This document shows positions 9,086 through 18,152 of a DNA stretch of 64,000 nucleotides, one piece after another (position 1 is the stretch's first letter; each line of letters opens with the position of its first letter). The stretch comes from an uncultured Mucilaginibacter sp. (GTDB taxonomy: Bacteria; Bacteroidota; Bacteroidia; Sphingobacteriales; Sphingobacteriaceae): the NCBI GenBank assembly GCA_903864275.1, contig CAIPFE010000016.1, positions 1-64,000 on the forward strand, written 5' to 3'. The notes under the pieces are model-generated. The model worked only from the letters and a program-made list of their open reading frames with translations, was not told where the DNA came from and made no database searches. The translations under genes and the position numbers were made by a program.

Positions 9086-9418
9086 TTACCCTTCCAAAAC
9101 AAAGGTGATCCCCTTCTCGCCCGCAAGTCCTGCAAACAGCGTGCTAAGTATTGATTCTAACGTCAGCGAATTTACGTCGTCAACATAATGCTCCGACCGG
9201 GTAATATGTAATTTGGTGCCTTCAATTTCTATCCTGAATAAAAAGCCTTCATATAGCTCAGGATACCAGATTTCGATAGCCCCGTCTTTAATTTCAATTA
9301 AAAAGTTAATGTCGCTTTGCCTTTGCTGGTGAAAAAGCGGGTTTGCTTTTTCATCTAAAAGTTTTTGTAACGCTTCGGCAGTAATTGTTTTATGGATATT
9401 TATAATTTTCATTTCCAT
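9086..9418 (-). CDS. Small conserved-looking protein of unknown function
   Basis: This 110-residue acidic soluble protein has no signal peptide or membrane segment. It has an N-terminal helix region (TAEALQKLLDEK, about 13-24), alternating beta strands with aromatic turns (IEIWYPELYEGF, about 47-58), and a hydrophobic C-terminal helix (SILSTLFAGLAGEKG). I do not recognise the family. It lies between convergent and divergent neighbours and seems to be transcribed alone. The coding call rests on balanced amino-acid composition and a clean start and stop. Confidence 0.65.
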   Translation of the reverse strand: MEMKIINIHKTITAEALQKLLDEKANPLFHQQRQSDINFLIEIKDGAIEIWYPELYEGFLFRIEIEGTKLHITRSEHYVDDVNSLTLESILSTLFAGLAGEKGITFVLEG

Positions 9419-9547
9419 AGGTATTTATAAATTATACAGGTTTGGGGTCATATTGTTTGCCTTGGCTTCCTGGCGGCAAATAATTCAGGCAGCTTTCTGC
9501 TTTCCGCTTTTAAACTGGATATTTGTTTATTAATCACCATCTATACT

Positions 9548-10570
9548 ATGAAATATAAATTATTGGGCCGTTCGGGCCTTAAAGTTTCGGAACTATGCCT
9601 TGGCACAATGGGCTTCGGCACCGAAGCCGGCTGGGGCGCCGATAAGGAAACCAGCTTTGCCATAATGGATACATTTGCCAATGCCGGCGGCAATTTCATC
9701 GATACCGCCAATATTTATAAACTGGGCACCAGCGAAAAGATAATTGGCGAATATATCAGCAAGCAGGACAGGGACTATTTTGTGCTTGCAACGAAATACA
9801 GTTTAAAGGACAACCTCACCAACCCAAATGCATCCGGTAACAACCGCAAAAACATGATGCGCAGCGTAGAGGAAAGTCTTAAGCGATTGAAAACAGACTT
9901 TATTGACTTGCTTTACCTGCATATCTGGGATGACCTGACGCCCATTGACGAAGTTTTGAGGGGTATAGACGACCTCATCAGGGAGGGAAAGGTGAACTAT
10001 GCGGCCATCAGCGATACCCCGGCATGGGTAGTCGCTAAAGGAAATACGCTGGCCGAACTCATGGGCTGGAGCCAGTTTGTGGCGCTGCAGGTTGAATACA
10101 GCCTTTTATCCCGCACCCCGGAACGCGAACTGATCCCCATGGCAAAACATTTCGGGATGACCGTTACGCCGTGGGCCCCGCTTGGCGGCGGCGTGCTGAC
10201 CGGGAAATACCAGCGCGGCGAACACGGCCGAATAAAACCAGAAAGTGTACGGCTTAATGAGCGTAGCACAAATATTACCAAAGAGGTAATTGCCATTGCA
10301 GATGAACTGGGTATTTCGCCGGGCAATGTGGCGTTAAAATGGACTACTGAGCAAGGATTTTCATCTATCCCGGTGGTTGGCGCCACCAAAGTAAGCCAGC
10401 TGCAGGATAACCTTAAAACTATTGACGTCAAACTAACTAAAGAACACCTGCAGAAACTTGATGAGGTAAGCGCTATTCCATTAGGCTTCCCTGGTGATTT
10501 TTTTAAAGAGGAAGGTGTTAAAACCAACACGTTTGGCGGGTTTTATGACAGGGTGGAGAAACGCTTTTGA
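9548..10570 (+). CDS. Aldo/keto reductase
   Basis: This 340-residue NADPH-dependent oxidoreductase of the AKR superfamily (YajO/Tas-like group) has a TIM-barrel fold. It shows the N-terminal LGRSGLKVSELCLGTMGFG, the catalytic tetrad as Asp in FIDTANIY (with the Tyr at its end), Lys in LATKYS and His in LLYLHIWD, and the C-terminal cofactor-binding region IPVVGATKVSQLQDN. The natural substrate cannot be told from sequence. It appears monocistronic. Its stop codon lies within a stretch of 8-base A/T-rich repeats followed by two hairpins. Confidence 0.92.
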   Translation: MKYKLLGRSGLKVSELCLGTMGFGTEAGWGADKETSFAIMDTFANAGGNFIDTANIYKLGTSEKIIGEYISKQDRDYFVLATKYSLKDNLTNPNASGNNRKNMMRSVEESLKRLKTDFIDLLYLHIWDDLTPIDEVLRGIDDLIREGKVNYAAISDTPAWVVAKGNTLAELMGWSQFVALQVEYSLLSRTPERELIPMAKHFGMTVTPWAPLGGGVLTGKYQRGEHGRIKPESVRLNERSTNITKEVIAIADELGISPGNVALKWTTEQGFSSIPVVGATKVSQLQDNLKTIDVKLTKEHLQKLDEVSAIPLGFPGDFFKEEGVKTNTFGGFYDRVEKRF

Positions 10571-10706
10571 AAAAATTCGAAGATTTGCCAATTTGAAAAT
10601 GGGACCGCACTTGTCCTTGAGAGACCCTGCGGGAACAAAAAATTTTTCAACGGGTCAGGGAGTCCCTGAAAGGGACTAATATGTTAGCGATGGGCGTAGC
10701 CCATCG
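10565..10706. repeat. Octamer-like array and two perfect hairpins after the reductase gene
   Basis: From the stop codon on, 8-base units such as AATTCGAA, GATTTGCC and AATTTGAA follow one another. Then come two clean hairpins: AGTCCCT-GAA-AGGGACT (10661-10677) and CGATGGGC-GTA-GCCCATCG (10688-10706). Neither hairpin has a T-run, so they look like dispersed palindromic repeats rather than a standard terminator. Confidence 0.55.
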
Positions 10707-10768
10707 AATATAATCATAACGGTTGTTCATATGTTAATTTAATATTACATTAGGCGTTAATAAACCTG

Positions 10769-11365
10769 ATGGCCGCCTACAACAATTTCACCGATGAGCA
10801 ATTGATTATCTTATTAAAAAAAGGTGATCAGCAGGCATTTGCTCAAATTTACAACAGATATGCGGAGAGCCTTGCCGGATTCGCCGCTTCAAAATTATAC
10901 AACCTTGATGATGCAAGGGATATTATTCATGACCTGTTTGTTAAACTTTGGGAAAACAGGGATGAGGTTTACATCACCTCCAATTTAAAATCATACCTTT
11001 TTTCTATTGTCAGGCACCGGGTCATTGATAAGATCAGGAAAAACATCACGCGTGAAGAATATGCTTCGATGGCGCAATCTTTAACCGCTGGCAGCCAGGA
11101 TAGCGCCGATAAGCAGGTTGAGGCCAAAGAACTTCAGCAGCGCATAGAAAAGTCACTTAACCAGCTACCGCCCAGGGTTAAGGAAATTTACAAATTAAGC
11201 CGCGACGAGGGACTGACCAACCATGAGATCGCTGAAAAGCTTAATTTATCCGAACAGACGGTTAAGAACCAGTTATCAGCGGCTTTGAAGCATTTGCGGG
11301 GCTCATTGTCAAATATCAGCATCGTTATTTTTATACTTTGGTGGCTATCGCAGCTAACTATCTAA
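10769..11365 (+). CDS. FecI-type ECF RNA polymerase sigma factor
   Basis: This 198-residue sigma-70 family factor has region 2 at about residues 27-95 (FAQIYNRYAESL, DDARDIIHDLFVKLWENRD, LKSYLFSIVRHRVID) and region 4 at about 128-185 (LPPRVKEIYKLSRDEGLTNHEIA and the recognition helix). The tail is hydrophobic, as in many Bacteroidota FecI-type members. It is followed 72 bp later by a FecR anti-sigma gene and then by STN-domain proteins. This is the classic surface-signalling layout in which a TonB-linked outer-membrane signal releases the sigma factor. It probably drives the downstream genes. Confidence 0.93.
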   Translation: MAAYNNFTDEQLIILLKKGDQQAFAQIYNRYAESLAGFAASKLYNLDDARDIIHDLFVKLWENRDEVYITSNLKSYLFSIVRHRVIDKIRKNITREEYASMAQSLTAGSQDSADKQVEAKELQQRIEKSLNQLPPRVKEIYKLSRDEGLTNHEIAEKLNLSEQTVKNQLSAALKHLRGSLSNISIVIFILWWLSQLTI

Positions 11366-11437
11366 CATTTCAAAAATAATTCATTTTCTTATAGTACTAT
11401 TTGCCAACTCATCCGACAACTTAAAAAAGCAGAACAA

Positions 11438-12424
11438 ATGAGCCGTATTGATATAGAAGATCTTTTAGACCGTTACTTAAAAGGGGAGGCCTCGCCGAAT
11501 GAAATTGAGCGTGTTGAAACCTGGTTAAATGAACACGGCACCCCTAACAGCGAATGGCAGCAGATGGACCAGGTACATCGGGACCAATGGCTGTCGGGTT
11601 TGTTCAATGAGATCCGGGATAGCGCTGGTTTGACTGATGCAAAGGTGGTTACGATGCGGCCACGCGGGATACTATGGCGCAGTGTCGCCGCAGTAGCTGC
11701 GGTGGTTGCAATAGTGCTTACGATAACCCTGGAACGGCCCGCTGTGAAAACCGGTTCGGATGCTGTTCAATTAACGGTGCTTAATGTTCCTTTAAACCAG
11801 AAAAAGCAGGTTATCCTTGCTGATGGGAGTAATATAAGGGTAAATTCCGCGTCCGAATTAAAATACCCAAACACATTTAACGGCAAAACGAGGGAAGTTT
11901 ACCTATCCGGCGAGGCCTATTTTGATATTGAGCATGATGCTGCGAGGCCATTTATTATACATACCGGTAAGGTTGTTACCACCGTTTTGGGAACCGCATT
12001 TAATATTAAAGAGGATAAACTACAGCATACGATAACAGTTACCGTAACCCGTGGAAAAGTAAGTGTTGCCAATGGAACTGAGGCATTGGGAGTTATTACC
12101 CCCAACCAGCAGATCAGCTTTAATACAGTCAGCCACCAGCATACCCAAACAGATATCGACGCTAAACAGGCTGTAGCATGGCAGGAGAGCGACATACATT
12201 TTCACGACATTACTTTTGCAGATGCAGCCGCCCAGCTACAGCAGCGGTTTAAAGTTAAGATCAGCTTTGCCAATGAAAAGGTTAAAAGCTGCCGTTTCAC
12301 CGGTACTGCCCTTAAAGCAGAAAAACTGGATGACATATTAAAGGTAATATGCGCTTTCAACAACGCCACTTATCAAACCAAAACCGATGGCAGCATTATA
12401 ATTGACGGGCCCGGATGTAATTAG
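11438..12424 (+). CDS. FecR-type anti-sigma factor
   Basis: This 328-residue inner-membrane protein has a cytoplasmic N-terminal part that would hold the sigma factor (RYLKGEASPNEIERVETWL), one membrane helix at about 77-98, a periplasmic FecR domain at about 110-215 (LADGSNIRVNSASELKYP, GEAYFDIEHDAARPFIIHT, VLGTAFNIKE), and a C-terminal DUF4974 domain at about 250-322 (FHDITFADAAAQLQQRF). The domain order is typical of Bacteroidota anti-sigma factors that receive a signal from STN domains of outer-membrane partners. The gene directly follows its sigma factor and precedes four genes, three of which encode STN domains. Confidence 0.93.
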   Translation: MSRIDIEDLLDRYLKGEASPNEIERVETWLNEHGTPNSEWQQMDQVHRDQWLSGLFNEIRDSAGLTDAKVVTMRPRGILWRSVAAVAAVVAIVLTITLERPAVKTGSDAVQLTVLNVPLNQKKQVILADGSNIRVNSASELKYPNTFNGKTREVYLSGEAYFDIEHDAARPFIIHTGKVVTTVLGTAFNIKEDKLQHTITVTVTRGKVSVANGTEALGVITPNQQISFNTVSHQHTQTDIDAKQAVAWQESDIHFHDITFADAAAQLQQRFKVKISFANEKVKSCRFTGTALKAEKLDDILKVICAFNNATYQTKTDGSIIIDGPGCN

Positions 12425-12447
12425 TAATAAAGTGTAATTATAAACAG

Positions 12448-12573
12448 GTTTACTTAAGGATCGCACTATTATTTCGGATTTCGGATTTATTTTGGCAATA
12501 AAAAAGTTCGAAATAAAGAAACCGGGAGGGCTAATGACAGGCTGACATAACTTTGCGATTTTCTTAAGTAAAC
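12448..12573. repeat. 11-bp perfect inverted repeat around the presumed promoter of the first STN gene
   Basis: GTTTACTTAAG at 12448-12458 and its exact reverse complement CTTAAGTAAAC at 12563-12573 frame 104 bp of non-coding DNA between the FecR gene and the first STN gene. A -7-like box lies inside, just left of the right arm. This could be an operator or a looping site, or chance in AT-rich DNA. Confidence 0.45.
12548..12555 (+). promoter_or_regulatory. Bacteroidota -7 box before the STN/macroglobulin gene
   Basis: TAACTTTG matches the TAnnTTTG consensus and lies 48 bp before the start codon at 12604. It suggests the large genes have a promoter of their own besides any read-through from the FecI/FecR pair. 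A -33 TTTG box at the usual spacing is not evident. Confidence 0.45.
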
Positions 12574-12603
12574 GGTATTAAAACATGGTTAATTATTAAA
12601 TTA

Positions 12604-15600
12604 ATGCGAACCAGTTTAGCTATCACGATTTTATTGATGCTCACTTTCCAGTTATTGTTTCCAATAACCGGGAGGGGCAAAGGGATAATTACAGAAAAGG
12701 TGACACTTGGACTGAACGATGAGAGCCTGGAAACCGCGATAAAAAAAATAGAACAGCAAACCACTTTCCGGTTCTTTTACCACGACGAGGATATAAAGCC
12801 ATTAGATCACCTGAATTTAGCTCAGGACACGCGTACTGTCGAACAAACCCTGGAGATTTTACTGCAAAACACCTTTCTTTCCTTCCGGGAGATGGACAAT
12901 AATATTTTGCTTGTGCGTAAGGATCAGCCGGCCTATTTTGTAATAAGAGGAAAGGTGGTAAATGGTTCGGACAAAAGCCCTTTGGGCAATGCCAGTGTGT
13001 TTTTGAGCAATGCCACTATTGGTGATAAAACCGCCGGTGACGGAACTTTTACACTGCGTAACGTACGGCCCGGGAAGTACAATTTGATAGTTTCCCTCGT
13101 TGGATTCGAAACTGTTAGTCAAACAGTGGAGGCAGGTACCGGTAACATCAATTTGGCTGACATCTTGCTGTTTCCCAAAACCATACTTCTAAATGAGGTA
13201 AAGATAAAACCCATAACTGACGCCGACAGGGAAAGAAATTATAATTTGTTTAAGGATGAATTTTTGGGGACATCTGATTTGGCTAGAGAATGTAAAATAC
13301 TGAACCCCGAAGTGCTTGACCTGGATTATGATGAGATAAACCACACACTTAAGGCATCATCATCAGATTTTTTGCAAATTAAAAACGATGCTTTAGGATA
13401 TAAAATAAAATACCAGGTAACTAACTTTTCAATGGAGGATAAGGACAGCATCGAGAAGAAAGTATATTACGAGGGGCCTGTTTTTTTTGAAGAGTTAAAG
13501 GGAACGCCCTCGATGCAAAGGCGCTGGCAGAGACTAAGAGAAGAAGTGTATGAAAATTCCCCGATGCATTTTTTGCGTTCTGCGCTAAGTAACAGGATCG
13601 AAGAAGAAGGTTTTCGGGTACAGCAAGTGGCCATTTATGCTAATCCCGACCGGCCGTCGGATGAACTGATTAAAGCTAAGGTCAAGCTGTACAAAGAATT
13701 AAAAACCGGTGCGGGCCGGGATTCATTGTCGTTTTGGGTCAAAAAATCCAAACTGCCAAAAACCTTTCAAAAACTAATGCCCTTCCCTTTAAAAAAGCAG
13801 GACCTTATATATCCGACTGACCGGGCCGGTCAGTATGCCCTTGGCTGTGATAACGACCGGCTATATGTAGCCTATAATAAAAGCCATCATTTCCATATAA
13901 ACGACCAGTTTAAATATTTATATAATGCAAGTAATAACGAAAATACTTTAATCAGTTTTAATTCGCCTGTAGCTTTTTTTAATAGTAATGGGGTAATAAC
14001 AAGTCCTTACAGTACGATGTATTATGGCGTTTGGGGCCGGAACCGTGTAGCGGAGCTTTTACCGATAGATTACGAACCGTCAGGCAAGACCGAAGTTTTT
14101 GCAGAAAACAACACTGATAAAAACATAAGCGGCAAATTGGAGGCGTTCTTATCAAACCATATTACGGAAAAGGCTTACCTGCACTTTGATAAGCCATACT
14201 ATGCGGCGGGCGATACCATTTACTTTAAAGCTTATGTTACAACCGGTGGGGAGCATCAGTTGTCGAACCTGAGCGGTGTATTGCATGTAGATTTGATCAA
14301 TGCTAACAACAAGATCGATCAGTCGATAAAATTACAATTGGATAGCGGCGTAACCTGGGGCGATTTCGCCTTGCCCGATTCATTGCCAAAGGGCAATTAC
14401 CGCATAAGGGCCTATACCCGCCTTATGGGAAACGGGGGAGAAGACGGTTATTTTGATCAAACTATTGCTGTCTGTTCCATTCGTAACGATAAAATATCTG
14501 AAAGCATGTCAGTGCGCAAAACTGCCGGGAGTACTAAACCTGAAACCCGGTTTTTGCCCGAAAGCGGCAGCCTTGTAACAGGGATCAACGCAAAGATCGC
14601 ATTTAAGGCGATTGGCACAAATGGGGCCGGCATCAATGTAAAAGGGGTGATAGTTGATGGTGCGGATAAAGAAGTTTGCACTTTTGCATCAATACATTTG
14701 GGAATGGGTTATTTTTATCTTGACCCAAAGGAAGGCCAAACTTACAGGGCAAAAATATCCTACCCTAATGGTATAGAAGATATGGTTGATTTGCCTGCGG
14801 CCGAAGCAAAGGGAATAGTTATGTCAATTGACAATGATTCAATTCCAAAAGCAACAGTAAGGATACAGGCCAACAGCGCTTATTACCTCGAGAACCGCAA
14901 CAAGGATTATACCTTGCTTGTTTATTCGGGCGGTATAGCTACAACGGTTACCTGTAAACTGGATAGCCCGGTAATTACTTTGGATATTTTAAAGCGTCGC
15001 CTGCACACAGGCATTGCGGCCGTTACTCTATTTTCCCCAACCGATGAACCAATATGCGAACGTTTACTGTTTATACAAAACTACGACAGGCTTAACCTGG
15101 ATATAAACAGTGATAAAAACATTTACGCAAAAAGAGAAAAAGCAACTATAAAGCTGAACGCCATAAACCGGGCCGGTAACCCTGCCGATGGCCATTTTTC
15201 CGTATCGGTTACCGATGAAAGTAAAGTACCCGTTGATGAAAACACTGAAAACACGATCTTAAATAACCTGTTGCTTACGTCCGACATTAAAGGTTATCTG
15301 GAGCAACCCAATTATTACTTCACAGATACCAGCGCCAGCGCGGCTAAGAACCTGGATGTGCTGATGCTGACACAGGGCTACCGCCGTTTTACATGGAAAC
15401 AGGTGCTCAGCAATAAAGATTCGCTTTTAGTAAACCAGCCCGAAAAGGGGCTTGAAATTAATGGCATGGTAAAAAACTTGTTTGGTAAACCCATCCAGAA
15501 CGGCACGATTTCCTTGGTGCCATCCAAAGGCGGGCCTGTATGGAGCAGTGTATCGGATGAAAAAGGCATATTTCATTTTTCGAACCTTGTTTTCACCGAC

Positions 15601-16500
15601 ACCACTCATTTTGTTCTAAGCGCGGTAAATGAAAAAGGACGTAATACTACTAAGATCACTTATTTTACCGAAAAACCCGAGGCCGTAACATTTTCAACGA
15701 AGGTGCAGAATTCAAATATAGTTACGGATACTGCCATGGTAACTTACGTGAATAATGCTAAAAAAGAGCGGAATGAGGCTATCAATTATGGCCGCGGCAA
15801 AGGGATAATGCTAAAGGAAGTGAAGATACGGGACATAAAATTGGATGACCAGTATAAAACACAAAGCCTGGCAGGGGCAGGCCATGCCGACCAGGTAATG
15901 CATGCTGATGAAATAGAAAGAATACAGGGAACACTTTCTACGAGTTTGTGGGGGAGATTGCGTGGAATTAGGTTTTTAGGTGGAGTTCCGGTTTTAACAC
16001 AATTTTCCGTCTTTAATAATCAGCCAATGCTGGTAATCGTGGATGGGGCAATTCTTAATGGTGATTCACACGGCCCGGCACCCAACATTGATTTTCTAAG
16101 TGTAAATGAAGTTGAATCTGTTGAAGTGCTAAAGTATGTGAGCACAGCGATCTATGGCATGAGCGGGGCTAACGGCGTTTTGATCATCACAACAAAGCAA
16201 GGCGGCGGGAGGAACATTAAAGATATAGCATCCATCGGCATTTTACCTATCGCCCCAATGGGTTTTTACAAAGCAAGGGAATTTTATTCGCCAAAATATG
16301 AGACTACTGCGATGGTAACGAAACATCACGATTACCGCTCCACTATATATTGGAACCCTGAATTGGTAACCGGTAAAGATGGCACAGCATCGTTTGATTT
16401 TTACAATGCTGACGGCAAGGGCACCTACAGGGTAGTAATTGAAGGCATTGATGATAAAGGTAATTTAGGCAGGCAGGTTTACAGGTATAAAGTGGAGTAA
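12604..16500 (+). CDS. STN, carboxypeptidase-regulatory, macroglobulin-like and TonB-plug fusion protein
   Basis: This 1298-residue exported protein has a signal peptide (about 1-26), an STN domain (about 32-105, with SLETAIKKIEQQTTFRFFY), a CarboxypepD_reg-like domain (about 112-200), an uncharacterised middle region (about 205-490), macroglobulin MG2-like domains (from about 505, starting AYLHFDKPYYAAGDTIYFKAY), and a TonB plug-like segment near the C-terminus (IYGMSGANGVLIITTKQGGG). It ends in a macroglobulin-type strand region (STIYWNPELVTGKDG). The transmembrane barrel of a TonB receptor is absent. It probably works at the outer membrane or in the periplasm and signals through FecR. The next three genes encode the same parts separately: residues 1-500 match the products at 16525 and 18153, and the rest matches the product at 19535. 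Confidence 0.85.
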   Translation: MRTSLAITILLMLTFQLLFPITGRGKGIITEKVTLGLNDESLETAIKKIEQQTTFRFFYHDEDIKPLDHLNLAQDTRTVEQTLEILLQNTFLSFREMDNNILLVRKDQPAYFVIRGKVVNGSDKSPLGNASVFLSNATIGDKTAGDGTFTLRNVRPGKYNLIVSLVGFETVSQTVEAGTGNINLADILLFPKTILLNEVKIKPITDADRERNYNLFKDEFLGTSDLARECKILNPEVLDLDYDEINHTLKASSSDFLQIKNDALGYKIKYQVTNFSMEDKDSIEKKVYYEGPVFFEELKGTPSMQRRWQRLREEVYENSPMHFLRSALSNRIEEEGFRVQQVAIYANPDRPSDELIKAKVKLYKELKTGAGRDSLSFWVKKSKLPKTFQKLMPFPLKKQDLIYPTDRAGQYALGCDNDRLYVAYNKSHHFHINDQFKYLYNASNNENTLISFNSPVAFFNSNGVITSPYSTMYYGVWGRNRVAELLPIDYEPSGKTEVFAENNTDKNISGKLEAFLSNHITEKAYLHFDKPYYAAGDTIYFKAYVTTGGEHQLSNLSGVLHVDLINANNKIDQSIKLQLDSGVTWGDFALPDSLPKGNYRIRAYTRLMGNGGEDGYFDQTIAVCSIRNDKISESMSVRKTAGSTKPETRFLPESGSLVTGINAKIAFKAIGTNGAGINVKGVIVDGADKEVCTFASIHLGMGYFYLDPKEGQTYRAKISYPNGIEDMVDLPAAEAKGIVMSIDNDSIPKATVRIQANSAYYLENRNKDYTLLVYSGGIATTVTCKLDSPVITLDILKRRLHTGIAAVTLFSPTDEPICERLLFIQNYDRLNLDINSDKNIYAKREKATIKLNAINRAGNPADGHFSVSVTDESKVPVDENTENTILNNLLLTSDIKGYLEQPNYYFTDTSASAAKNLDVLMLTQGYRRFTWKQVLSNKDSLLVNQPEKGLEINGMVKNLFGKPIQNGTISLVPSKGGPVWSSVSDEKGIFHFSNLVFTDTTHFVLSAVNEKGRNTTKITYFTEKPEAVTFSTKVQNSNIVTDTAMVTYVNNAKKERNEAINYGRGKGIMLKEVKIRDIKLDDQYKTQSLAGAGHADQVMHADEIERIQGTLSTSLWGRLRGIRFLGGVPVLTQFSVFNNQPMLVIVDGAILNGDSHGPAPNIDFLSVNEVESVEVLKYVSTAIYGMSGANGVLIITTKQGGGRNIKDIASIGILPIAPMGFYKAREFYSPKYETTAMVTKHHDYRSTIYWNPELVTGKDGTASFDFYNADGKGTYRVVIEGIDDKGNLGRQVYRYKVE

Positions 16501-16524
16501 TAATATTTAAACAATCAGGTAAAA

Positions 16525-18051
16525 ATGCGCAGCAGCTTATCGGTAACGGTTTTAATTGTCGCTTTACAGTTATTGCTTACAGTAACTGTGAAAGGGCAAA
16601 GTATTGATACTGCGAAAGTGACGCTTGGCCTTAAAGATGAAAGCCTGGAGAAGGCGATCAAAAAAATAGAACAGCAGTCATCGTTCAGGTTTTTTTACCG
16701 GGATGCAGATGTGAGGCCGCTAACGCACCTCAATTTAACACCGGGTACATACACCATTAAACAAACCCTTGATACTTTATTGCAAAACGCCTCGCTGTCC
16801 TTCCGCCAGATCAATAGCAATATTTTGCTGGAGCATAAAGATCAGCAGGTTTACTATCAAATAAAAGGAAGGGTGATAAATGGTGGGGATAAAAGCCCGG
16901 CAACCAATGTCAGTGTATTTTTAAGTAACACTACTATCGGGGATAAAACTGCTAATGATGGCACTTTTACCCTGCAAAATATAAAGCCCGGAAAATACAA
17001 CCTGGTGATATCTATTATCGGGTTTGAAACATTCAGCCGCGTATTGGAAGTAGACCACGGTAATATTACCCTGCCTGATATTGAGATATTTCCCAAAACT
17101 ATTGTCCTTGCCGAAGTTACCATTCACCCAAGGACAACTTTAAACTGGGAACGAAATTACGACTGGTTTAAGGAAGAGTTTTTGGGCAAAATGGATATTG
17201 CCAAAGAATGTAAGATACTGAACCCGGATTTACTTGATATTAGTTATGATGAGGCAACGAGCACGCTTACTGCCTCTTCATCAGATTTTTTAAATATTGA
17301 AAACGAAGCGCTGGGCTACAGGATAAAATACCTGTTAACCTATTTTAAAATGGATAACCGGCTTTCGGCGAATTTTCACCTGGACTACAAGGGCTCTGTT
17401 TTTTTCGAAGAAATGATAGGGACGCCATCACAGGAAAGGCGCTGGCAAAAGCGCCGGCACGAGGTTTATGAGGGGTCGATCATGCATTTTTTACGCTCGG
17501 CAATAAAAAACCAGATGGAGAAAGATGGTTTTCGGATACAGCAATTAGCTAATTATCCCAACCCTGAACGGCCCCCGGATAGCTTGATCAATGCCAGGAT
17601 AAAATTTTACAGCGAATTAAAATCACAAAGTGAAAGGCAGCTTGATTCACTATCATTTTGGGTTAAAAGATCAAAACTGCCCAAAACGTTTCAAAAACTG
17701 ATGCCATACCCTTTAACTGAGCAGGAAATTATAAAAACAACAGATCGCCCCGGTCAATATGCGCTAAGCTGCGATAACGACGGGTTGTACCTGGCCTACA
17801 ACAAGCATCACCGGTATCATATCAGTGACCAACTCAAATATTTAGACAACCGCAGCAACACGGAAAACACATTGATAAACTTTGGCTCGCCAAACATCTT
17901 TTTTGACAGCAGCGGCATAATATCCAATCCTAATTGTATCATATTTTATGGTGCATGGAGCAGAAAACGTGTTGCTGAACTTTTGCCAATTGATTATGAA
18001 ACCCCTGAGGAAATGGAACAGGGTGTTGAAGGCAGTTTTTTAAGGGATTAA
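16525..18051 (+). CDS. STN and CarboxypepD_reg protein, paralogue of the N-half of the fusion protein
   Basis: This 508-residue exported protein has a signal peptide (about 1-25), an STN domain (about 30-105, KAIKKIEQQSSFRFFYRD), a CarboxypepD_reg-like domain (about 112-200) and the same uncharacterised region as the upstream fusion protein (RNYDWFKEEFLGK, then NEALGYRIKYLLT, ending RKRVAELLPIDYE). It stops exactly where the macroglobulin part begins in the fusion. It follows the fusion gene by 24 bp, so it is co-transcribed. As an STN carrier it could deliver a signal to the FecR. Whether it binds the separate macroglobulin protein at 19535 is inference. Confidence 0.85.
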   Translation: MRSSLSVTVLIVALQLLLTVTVKGQSIDTAKVTLGLKDESLEKAIKKIEQQSSFRFFYRDADVRPLTHLNLTPGTYTIKQTLDTLLQNASLSFRQINSNILLEHKDQQVYYQIKGRVINGGDKSPATNVSVFLSNTTIGDKTANDGTFTLQNIKPGKYNLVISIIGFETFSRVLEVDHGNITLPDIEIFPKTIVLAEVTIHPRTTLNWERNYDWFKEEFLGKMDIAKECKILNPDLLDISYDEATSTLTASSSDFLNIENEALGYRIKYLLTYFKMDNRLSANFHLDYKGSVFFEEMIGTPSQERRWQKRRHEVYEGSIMHFLRSAIKNQMEKDGFRIQQLANYPNPERPPDSLINARIKFYSELKSQSERQLDSLSFWVKRSKLPKTFQKLMPYPLTEQEIIKTTDRPGQYALSCDNDGLYLAYNKHHRYHISDQLKYLDNRSNTENTLINFGSPNIFFDSSGIISNPNCIIFYGAWSRKRVAELLPIDYETPEEMEQGVEGSFLRD

Positions 18052-18152
18052 CCGGGAGAGGAAGTCGGAAGAGCACATTTTGTTAAACAGAAGTGCTGAT
18101 GGTCGATAATGTCGTCCCAATTGAAATTTATTAACAGACTTAATATAAATTA

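Noticed and set aside
10494..10679. 61-codon frame at the end of the aldo/keto reductase
   Set aside because: It overlaps the real gene in another frame and continues through hairpin repeats; no sign of coding.
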